Source: Caldifarciminota bacterium (GTDB lineage Bacteria; Hydrothermota; Hydrothermia; B15-G9). Taken from it: a stretch of 34,036 bases of DNA. The notes below the pieces were generated by a model. That model was not told the origin of the DNA, did not search any database, and saw only the letters and a list, made by a program, of their open reading frames with translations. A program made the position numbers and the translations under genes. Of the stretch, positions 25,239 to 31,649 are shown one piece after another. Where the stretch lies: assembly GCA_015489175.1 (NCBI GenBank), contig WGAI01000015.1, positions 1-34,036 of the forward strand, read 5' to 3'. How positions within the stretch are numbered: position 1 is the first letter of the stretch; each line of letters begins with the position of its first letter.

Positions 25239-25376
25239 TTATCTCCTTTTCCTTCTTTTGGGTTTTTCTTCCTCAAAATGATGCTTTGTCGTCAAAAGTT
25301 TGTAGAATGAAAACACAACGAGGCCAATAACAAAAGTCCAATAAAGCATCATCATAATCCAACCGTATAGATTCAT
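25239..25376 (-). CDS. 45-aa single-pass membrane protein
   Basis: A short frame with an excellent AAGGAGGTC ribosome binding site just before its ATG. It encodes one hydrophobic helix (WIMMMLYWTFVIGLVVFSFY), then a charged tail (HHFEEEKPKRRKRR) that should stay in the cytoplasm by the positive-inside rule. The helix resembles those preceding SHOCT domains, but no SHOCT domain is present. A strong promoter lies 60 bases upstream and the barrel gene 24 bases downstream, so it heads that operon. Function is unknown. Confidence 0.68.
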   Translation of the reverse strand: MNLYGWIMMMLYWTFVIGLVVFSFYKLLTTKHHFEEEKPKRRKRR

Positions 25377-25436
25377 CTTGACCTCCTTTTTGCAGGAATC
25401 CAATCAAACTAATTCCAACAATCGAGTTTTGTTTAA

Positions 25437-25465
25437 ATAATAGGCAATCAGGCTGTCTTTTTCAA
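25437..25465 (-). promoter_or_regulatory. Sigma-70-type promoter of the small protein/barrel/NtrC-type operon
   Basis: On the minus strand TTGAAA (25465-25460) and TATTAT (25442-25437) are separated by exactly 17 bases; each hexamer matches consensus at five of six positions. The -10 box lies 60 bases upstream of the 45-aa gene's ATG. Confidence 0.6.
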
Positions 25466-25595
25466 GCGGACGCTGGCTATTTAGCTTTTGTTTTTGAGTA
25501 AAATTTATCCCCTGTTAGATTCACTTGAAAGCACTTTGCTCAACAAAAATGCGGGTATAGCAAACTGTGCATAAAGAGAGAACAACAATGTGTAG

Positions 25596-25925
25596 AAAAG
25601 GAAAGAACAGTCGCCACTCGAACCTCATTTCAAAGCTATCGCTAATCATTACCTCCAAAAGATGCAGCGGGGCGAAAAAGTAACCATCCTCTACCTTCTT
25701 GAAGAATTGCTCAATGCTTTCATGGACGCTGAAAGAGATTTTCACTTCTCCTCAGCTACGGATAACCAGGCAAACGGTTTCTACAACAGAACTTTAAGAT
25801 TGACTATGGGAAACTTAGACCTGAAAGTTCCGAGAGAGAGATATGGCAATTCTTTCAGACCATCGCTGTTTCCTGAGAGATGGAAGAGGGTTACGCGGAC
25901 AGCATATTTAACCATTGCCCCATAG
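25596..25925 (+). pseudogene. Broken IS256/Mutator-family transposase, N-terminal fragment
   Basis: The frame reads from KRKEQSPLEPHFKAIANHYL through KVTILYLLEELLNAFMDAE, QANGFYNRTLRL, and LDLKVPRERYG to PERWKRV. This is the N-terminal region of IS256-family transposases, which bind and cut the element ends. An in-frame TAG at 25593 blocks upstream extension, no credible start remains before an internal ATG at 25662, and the frame ends at 25925. The DDE catalytic core that should follow over about 300 residues is absent in all frames I read. It is a decayed insertion; terminal inverted repeats are not evident. Local base composition is AT-rich relative to neighbouring genes. Confidence 0.72.
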
Positions 25926-26261
25926 CCGGGGCTTCTCTCACGAGGTTGAGGTCTGCGCTCAGTGGTGAGAGATGGGTCATCTATCAAGCGGATGATGATT
26001 TACGGTGGAGAGCTGTGCCTGTTGCATCTCGTTGAGAAGGATATGTTTTCCTTTCTTGAGGCCTTTTTGTAGCGAGATTTCATCAGGAGCAAGTAATTGC
26101 GCCTTTCCGAGAAGCTCGTAGGTAGCTTTTTAGTCATAGAACACCTTACATTTTGGTAACATCACCATCTGGTGCAAGGTTTCGTTTAGGTAACATTTTA
26201 GCTGAGTGATAACACATTCCACTTTATCATATCACGGCTCAAGCAATAAAATAAAGATGTT
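25926..26261 (+). other. AT-rich gap before ftsK, probably transposon debris and leader
   Basis: No intact gene. Up to about 26030 the plus frame shifted by one relative to the transposase fragment is open but does not clearly continue the family. An 8-base direct repeat GGTAACAT (26155-26162 and 26189-26196) encloses the inverted repeat CACCA-TC-TGGTG (26163-26174). A TATCAT near 26225 could be a -10 box, but no good -35 accompanies it. This stretch must contain the ftsK promoter, which I cannot place. Confidence 0.35.
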
Positions 26262-28805
26262 ATGCTGAAAGGACTTTTGCCACTGGTTATAAATCTCGGA
26301 TTTTTCGGATTTTTTGCGCTTAGCGTTCCGAGAAAGAAAAAGCGAAGCAGGAAAGCTAAATCTCAGAAAACGGATTGGGCGTCCATTCTTACATACCTCA
26401 CCATCGAAATTGCCGCAATCATAGCGTTGTTAGGCATGTTGGGGCAGCTCTCCAGCTCAAATCTCGGCGGCCAGATGGGCAAGCTGTTATCGTCCTTAAT
26501 GGTCTATCACTACGGCTGGCTAACGGCGGTGGTCTCTGCCGTGTCATTCGCATGGCTCAGCCTTCTCGGTCTTTTCGGCAGACTGACTGCCCGTAAGGTT
26601 TCAAAATTCCTGTGGCTTAATATACTTGCGTTTCTTCTCACAACGATATGGTGGTCACTGGCTGTGCCAGCAGAACCGGCATCACCGTGGAGCTATGCTA
26701 AGTTTGTCGTGCAACTTTTCCCGACGCTAAGTCGCGCGGGGGTTTTCATAATAGCCTCAATCCTGACGCTTATCGCTCTAAAGATCGGGTTCAGCGTTAA
26801 AATACCGTCGAAGTTGCCGAAATGGCGGTTAAATCTGTCATCCGCATTCGGTTCAATGGCAAAACTTTTTGGCAAGCTCGTGTCCTCCGTCCCAAAGCCG
26901 ACAAGGATGGAAAAGGTTGTTTCTGAAGAAAAACCATCGGCGGCGGACGGCGAACAGCAAAGTCGTAGGGGGACATCCGATACATCAGTCAGTCCGCCAT
27001 CATCTCAAACAGAGATAATCATTTACGGCGAGGACGGTGTCAAAAAGATCATCTCGACGCCGGATGACAAGGCCAATTCAGGCGAACATAAGCCTGTCGA
27101 AACTGGCGGTTCGGCCTCAAATTTCGGGCCTATTGAGGCTCAGGCATCGATCCTTGATGAAATCAATGTGCCGTTCGACCGGCTCCTCACGCTTCTGAAC
27201 CGTGGAGATAGCTCTTACCGCATGGATGAGAAAGAGTTAAAGCAGAACGCGCGCCTGATCGAGGAAAAACTCGAGGAATTCGGCGTCAAAGGTAGGGTGG
27301 TCGGGTATCATCCCGGCCCGGTCGTCACCCGATACGAATATGAGTTAGCTCCAGGCATAAAACTCTCGAAGATAACCAATCTTGCGGACGATCTCGCTCT
27401 GCGCATGAAAACCCATCAGATTCGCATTGTGGCGCCACTGGCCGACAAAGGGCTCATCGGCATAGAGGTGCCGAACAGGAAACGCAGTATCGTTTACTTG
27501 AGGGAACTCCTTGAGAAGAAGGAATTTAAGGAGAAAAAGCACAAGCTCGTTTTTGCACTCGGCGTTGATACGGGCGGTAAGCCTTTCTACACGAACCTTG
27601 CGCGCATGCCACACCTTCTGATTGCCGGAGCAACTGGGTCAGGTAAGTCCGTGAGCATAAACACGATAATATCAAGCTTCCTTTTCAGGGCGAGACCGTC
27701 TGAGCTCAGGATGCTGCTGATCGACCCCAAGCGAATAGAGCTGTCCTATTACGAGGGGGTGCCCCATCTCCTGTTGCCAGTGGTGAAAGACCGCAAGTTC
27801 GCAGGTTCCATTTTGAAGCAGGCCGTGATGTGGATGGATCTGCGTTACAAGCACTTTGCAAGAGATGGGGTTCGCGATATCGAGAGCCACAACCGATCAG
27901 CTGCGGCACGAGGCGACAGGCCGTTGCCATACATCGTTATCATAATCGACGAGTTTGCCGACCTTATCCTGACAATCGGCAAAGAGGTCGAGGAGCCACT
28001 TGCCAGACTTGCTCAGATGGCGCGAGCGGTCGGCATCCACCTTATAGTCGCCACGCAGCGCCCGTCAGTCGATGTCATCACAGGCATCATAAAGGCGAAT
28101 TTCCCCGTCAGGGTGGCGTTCAAGGTGCCTTCGAAGGTGGATTCGAGGACGATATTGGATGAAATTGGCGCAGAGAAACTTCTGGGGCTTGGCGACATGC
28201 TGTTCATCCCGCCGGGCAGTTCCGAACCCATAAGGCTGCACGGGCCGTTCGTGTCCGAGGAGGAAACGCGTCAGATAGCCCACACATACACAAGGCTTTA
28301 CCTGACCAACAGGTTGCGCCGCGAATTTGGGGATGCTCGCAATCTTCCGAAATTCGTCAATTCATTGATTGACAATGGCTTGATTTCCGCACTGACACGT
28401 GACGACGAGCCGGGGAGCGAGGAGCGGTTCCAGATCGCACTCTCGATGTTCTCGAACATCACTGGTGTGCCAACCGATAAGGCTGAGATAGGGCTCAAAA
28501 AGATAAGGTCGTCCTACTACATCCCAATTCCCGAGATGAAAGAGACTGCCGAGCAGATGGAGCGCGAAGCTCCTATAATCGAAGGACTTGACCCGCTCAT
28601 CAAGGAGGCGATAAAACTCGCAACCGCGCGCGGTGAGGTGTCAGCCACAATGCTTCAAAGGAAGCTTAGGGTTGGATTTGCACGAGCCGCCAGAATTATC
28701 GATCAGATGGAGGAGCTGGGTATCGTCACGCCTCAGGAAGGTTCCCGCCCGAGACGGGTTATGATGTCCTACGAGGATGCAATGCAGCTGATCAAAGGAG
28801 CATGA
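26262..28805 (+). CDS. ftsK: DNA translocase FtsK/SpoIIIE
   Basis: 847 aa. It pumps chromosomal DNA through the closing septum and helps dimer resolution. The N-terminal 190 residues carry about four membrane segments (such as IEIAAIIALLGMLGQL and FVVQLFPTLSRAGVFIIASI), and a polar linker follows to about 300. The motor has FGVKGRVVGYHPGPVVTRYE, Walker A GATGSGKS (456-463), LLIDPKRIELSYYEGVPHLL, Walker B IIIDEFADL (Asp563-Glu564), and VATQRPSVDVITG. The C-terminal gamma domain (about 780-847, SATMLQRKLRVGFARAARII) should recognise polar KOPS-type sequences. The ATG at 26262 lacks a clear ribosome binding site, so the exact start is uncertain. The stop shares ATGA with the next gene. Confidence 0.95.
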   Translation: MLKGLLPLVINLGFFGFFALSVPRKKKRSRKAKSQKTDWASILTYLTIEIAAIIALLGMLGQLSSSNLGGQMGKLLSSLMVYHYGWLTAVVSAVSFAWLSLLGLFGRLTARKVSKFLWLNILAFLLTTIWWSLAVPAEPASPWSYAKFVVQLFPTLSRAGVFIIASILTLIALKIGFSVKIPSKLPKWRLNLSSAFGSMAKLFGKLVSSVPKPTRMEKVVSEEKPSAADGEQQSRRGTSDTSVSPPSSQTEIIIYGEDGVKKIISTPDDKANSGEHKPVETGGSASNFGPIEAQASILDEINVPFDRLLTLLNRGDSSYRMDEKELKQNARLIEEKLEEFGVKGRVVGYHPGPVVTRYEYELAPGIKLSKITNLADDLALRMKTHQIRIVAPLADKGLIGIEVPNRKRSIVYLRELLEKKEFKEKKHKLVFALGVDTGGKPFYTNLARMPHLLIAGATGSGKSVSINTIISSFLFRARPSELRMLLIDPKRIELSYYEGVPHLLLPVVKDRKFAGSILKQAVMWMDLRYKHFARDGVRDIESHNRSAAARGDRPLPYIVIIIDEFADLILTIGKEVEEPLARLAQMARAVGIHLIVATQRPSVDVITGIIKANFPVRVAFKVPSKVDSRTILDEIGAEKLLGLGDMLFIPPGSSEPIRLHGPFVSEEETRQIAHTYTRLYLTNRLRREFGDARNLPKFVNSLIDNGLISALTRDDEPGSEERFQIALSMFSNITGVPTDKAEIGLKKIRSSYYIPIPEMKETAEQMEREAPIIEGLDPLIKEAIKLATARGEVSATMLQRKLRVGFARAARIIDQMEELGIVTPQEGSRPRRVMMSYEDAMQLIKGA

Positions 28806-28807
28806 AA

Positions 28808-30265
28808 ATGGATAGAAACATTCTCAAAGTCTTTCTAAAAGTGCAATTTAAAAAGCAGTTTCGCGGAAAGTCGTCCAGACACAGGTTCAGGTATGCTACG
28901 ATGATTTTGTTGTTGCTTTTCATCGGCTATTCCCTCGGCAGAATCACGGTGATCCTTGAGAGGATGGCGGTTTCGGGGATGGCGGTCACACTGGTCGCCA
29001 TCTTTTCGTATCTCCTGTTCTACTTTTTGACCGAAATTGCATACCTGATTGACCGAAAGAAAGACATCGAGTTCCTTTTTTCGATGCCCGTCAGGATTGA
29101 GCTATGGTTCAAGGCGAAAACGATCCTCGTTGTGGCTCAAGGGGCGGCCATCTCCGCACTCGTGGCCTTGGGTTATGCGGTTGGGCTTGGCAAGGAGTTC
29201 ATAAGTGCTTTTCTCGCAGCGATGTCCACAGGGCTCCTTGCATTCGGAATTATACTCATGGGCGTCTCAATCGCTGTCGATAGAAACATGGCTATGGAAA
29301 AGGCCGTCGAGATTGGTCAGATCATGCTGAGCATCACGGTCAGCCTCTGGTTCCTCTTTTACGACGAGATCAAAAAACTGTTGATCACCATATCCGACAA
29401 CAGTTTTGCGAGATACCTGCCGTTTCACCTATTTGGAAAGGCTTACAGTGAAGGCAGACTTGAAGTTCAGGTTTTTTATTTCCTCATAACGGTTGCGCTG
29501 ACCGCTGCCGTCGCTGCCTATTTTTACAGAGTTATCTCCGTATCCGGTTCGTCCGAACGGTGGGACACAGCTCAGCGGAAAGGTCCTTCTGTAGCAGGCA
29601 CATCTCCCACAACTGTGAAACTGGCTCGTTCTCCGAGAACAGCTGTGTGGAAACTCGCACTATCCCACATCATGCGCGACGTAGGGTTCCGTGCCTCGTT
29701 CATCCCAACGCTGACCGTATATCTTTTTGTGGCACTTAAGTATGCATACCAGCCAGGTGACAAGTTTGAAGGTGCGCTTATCGGCATAGTGCTGTTTGTG
29801 GCGTTCTTAACCCTGTTGACCTTCAGATATTCGTCGTCCTACAAAGGGGCGTGGATACTTCAGACGACGCCGATCGAGAAGGGCAAAATCATAGCCTACA
29901 CCGTGGAGTTCGCAATCCTGTTCCTGCTCGGCGCATACCTTTTGCTGCTCACGGTGATTGTCCTGATCGCAGCTCCACACGCCTTTTGGGACACGGTTGA
30001 GATCATGCTCTTTTCGTGGTTGTCCTCTCTCGCCATGGGGTATGCCTATGGGCTTATTGATCGCAAGCTCCCGTTCACCCTCGACTTTGCAGCCTCAAGG
30101 TCAGAGCGAAGGCTGGCGATCCTCGCCGGGTTCCCCATGATAGCTGTCATCGCACTCATCTGGTTCCTCATCACATACTACAAAATCATGCTCATGCCGA
30201 TCATAGGGTTCATCCTTTTGCTGGACATTGTGTTAAAACGATCCCTTGAGAAGGTGAAAGCTTGA
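28808..30265 (+). CDS. ABC-2-type multi-pass membrane permease-like protein
   Basis: 485 aa from ATG 28808, which is 7 bases after AAAGGAG; the in-frame ATG at 28802 is too close to that site. It is very hydrophobic, with about 11-12 predicted membrane helices in two halves (FRYATMILLLLFIGYSLGRI near the N-terminus; ALIGIVLFVAFLTLLTFRYS and EFAILFLLGAYLLLLTVIVL in the second), separated by a polar loop around 235-270. The DRKKDIEFLFSMPV segment and its repeated counterpart in the second half (GAWILQTTPIEKGKIIAYTV) are typical of large ABC-2-type exporter permeases. No ATPase gene is adjacent, so its partner is elsewhere. It is coupled to ftsK upstream and to comF downstream by overlaps. Confidence 0.75.
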   Translation: MDRNILKVFLKVQFKKQFRGKSSRHRFRYATMILLLLFIGYSLGRITVILERMAVSGMAVTLVAIFSYLLFYFLTEIAYLIDRKKDIEFLFSMPVRIELWFKAKTILVVAQGAAISALVALGYAVGLGKEFISAFLAAMSTGLLAFGIILMGVSIAVDRNMAMEKAVEIGQIMLSITVSLWFLFYDEIKKLLITISDNSFARYLPFHLFGKAYSEGRLEVQVFYFLITVALTAAVAAYFYRVISVSGSSERWDTAQRKGPSVAGTSPTTVKLARSPRTAVWKLALSHIMRDVGFRASFIPTLTVYLFVALKYAYQPGDKFEGALIGIVLFVAFLTLLTFRYSSSYKGAWILQTTPIEKGKIIAYTVEFAILFLLGAYLLLLTVIVLIAAPHAFWDTVEIMLFSWLSSLAMGYAYGLIDRKLPFTLDFAASRSERRLAILAGFPMIAVIALIWFLITYYKIMLMPIIGFILLLDIVLKRSLEKVKA

Positions 30266-30918
30266 GGCTTAAGGACATACTGAATGCTCCGATCAACCTG
30301 ATAGCACCTCCGACATGCCAAATCTGCGGCAACAGGGTTGAGGATGGCCCAATCTGCGAGGATTGCACCCTCGAGCTCGCCAGACTGAAACTCCCTATAT
30401 GCTGTTACAGGCCACTAATCGAAAACATCGAGCTGATTTTTGCGGTTTACAGGTTCGATTCCGTCGCGGCGGATGTGGTGCATCTGTTCAAATACAGCGG
30501 AAACATGGCCATGGGCAAATTCATGGCGAAAATGATGGCAAAGGAGATAGATGGTCATGATTTCGACATCATCACAGATGTGCCGCTGTTCGTGTCGAGG
30601 CGTAGGGAGCGCGGGTTCAGTCAGACCGAACTCCTTACCAGATGGATAAGTGAGCTGGCAGGCATTCCTGAGCGCAAACTGCTCAGGAGGAATCGTTACA
30701 CCCCTCCGCAGGCGAGGTTAAAGGATCACTCAATGCGGATTGAGAATGTGAGGGACGCATTTGAATTGATTGTGCCTGCTTACGAGGTGGACGGCAGGAA
30801 AATCCTGCTCATCGACGATGTTACGACGAGTGGTGCCACATTGAACGAAGCCGCGCGTCCTCTGGTGGATGCAGGAGCCGAATTGGTTTCAGCGCTTGTG
30901 TTCGCAGTGGCAGGCTGA
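30262..30918 (+). CDS. comF: ComF-family phosphoribosyltransferase-like protein
   Basis: 218 aa. It starts at TTG (30262), which overlaps the previous stop as TTGA and has AAGGTG upstream. An N-terminal zinc finger is formed by Cys19, Cys22, Cys32 and Cys35. Residues 100-150 contain the ComF motif TDVPLFVSRRRERGFSQTELL and LLRRNRYTPPQARLKDHSMR. The phosphoribosyl-pyrophosphate loop is KILLIDDVTTSGAT (180-193). In naturally competent bacteria ComF helps import single-stranded DNA; in others the role is less clear. Whether this organism is competent cannot be decided here. It is the last gene of the plus-strand cluster. Confidence 0.92.
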   Translation: MRLKDILNAPINLIAPPTCQICGNRVEDGPICEDCTLELARLKLPICCYRPLIENIELIFAVYRFDSVAADVVHLFKYSGNMAMGKFMAKMMAKEIDGHDFDIITDVPLFVSRRRERGFSQTELLTRWISELAGIPERKLLRRNRYTPPQARLKDHSMRIENVRDAFELIVPAYEVDGRKILLIDDVTTSGATLNEAARPLVDAGAELVSALVFAVAG

Positions 30919-31097
30919 TCGGTTCTGCCATCTGGCTCCGAGAGAAGCGAGTGCCTCCCCTAAATTTTTTGCTTGAACTGCTTCCGTCAGCTTGTTTCCG
31001 AGTAAAGAGGAATGAGACAAAAAACATTTCGGTTGAGTTAGTTCTGTCGGCTCGTTTCTCAGAGATGATGGTTTTGAGAGAGGAAGGAAATTATATC

Positions 31098-31124
31098 GGC
31101 GGGGCGGCCGAAGGCCGCCCCGCC
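31098..31124 (-). terminator. GC-rich hairpin, probable terminator of the surface-protein operon
   Basis: A perfect 12-bp stem (GGCGGGGCGGCC, 31098-31109, pairing with 31113-31124) with a GAA loop lies 6 bases beyond the stop of the minus-strand gene. On the minus strand it is followed by GATATAATTTCC, which is only moderately T-rich. It may also stop plus-strand transcripts coming from comF. Confidence 0.55.
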
Positions 31125-31130
31125 TCAGCT

Positions 31131-31649
31131 TTACCTCACAACTACAAGCTTTCTGGTTATGTCACGACCAGCAGCTCGAAATCGAACAACATACACCCCG
31201 GAAGTCACACGCGTGCCTGAATTTGAGCGACCGTTCCAAACCACACGATGGTTGCCCGCGCGGTATGTCCCTCTCGTCTCCCAGACCAATCTGCCGCTGA
31301 TGTCGATGACCTGGATATCGACCTCGCCCTTTTGCGGCAAAGTGAACTTTATCTCTGTGTTCCCTGCGGAAGGGTTTGGGCTGAGCGGTAGGAACTTGAA
31401 CACATAGGGAGCGGTGCCAGAACCTTCCTCTATGCTCACTCTGATTGCCCCGTAAGGCATACCTGATGTGATTTTGAACCCGCTGCCTGCGCTCACTCCG
31501 GAGACACTGACGCCTGTAACCCCGACGAGGCTATACGATGGGGATAGCGAGATTCCGCCTCCGGCGGTCACCTGCCCAAAGTTGAGCACATAGCCCGTCT
31601 GCCCCCACAAAATCGCCGGAACCATGAGAAAAAGCAGCTTCCTGATCAT
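31131..31649 (-). CDS. Small secreted protein with C-terminal sorting domain
   Basis: 172 aa. The signal peptide is MIRKLLFLMVPAILWGQ. A glycine/serine-rich middle (GGGISLSPSYSLVGVTG, then GFKITSGMP) resembles the stretch often preceding a type A sorting domain. Residues about 80-172 are a FlgD-Ig/type IX-sorting-like domain: FLPLSPNPSAGNTEIKF, VDIQVIDISGRLVWE, HRVVWNGRSNSG, and SGVYVVRFRA, ending in KLVVVR. The start shares ATGA with the stop of the large repeat protein and has GGAG 9 bases upstream. It is probably a surface-exported partner of that protein. It has almost no other domain, which is unusual: the export tag makes up over half of the protein. Confidence 0.8.
   Translation of the reverse strand: MIRKLLFLMVPAILWGQTGYVLNFGQVTAGGGISLSPSYSLVGVTGVSVSGVSAGSGFKITSGMPYGAIRVSIEEGSGTAPYVFKFLPLSPNPSAGNTEIKFTLPQKGEVDIQVIDISGRLVWETRGTYRAGNHRVVWNGRSNSGTRVTSGVYVVRFRAAGRDITRKLVVVR

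Noticed and set aside
26155-26196. GGTAACAT direct repeats as an 8-bp IS256 target-site duplication
   Set aside because: The copies are only 34 bases apart and both lie on the same side of the transposase remnant, so they cannot flank the inserted element.
26189-26202. GG-N10-GC sigma-54-like spacing upstream of ftsK
   Set aside because: Only the invariant GG and GC match; the surrounding bases do not fit TGGCAC and TTGC.
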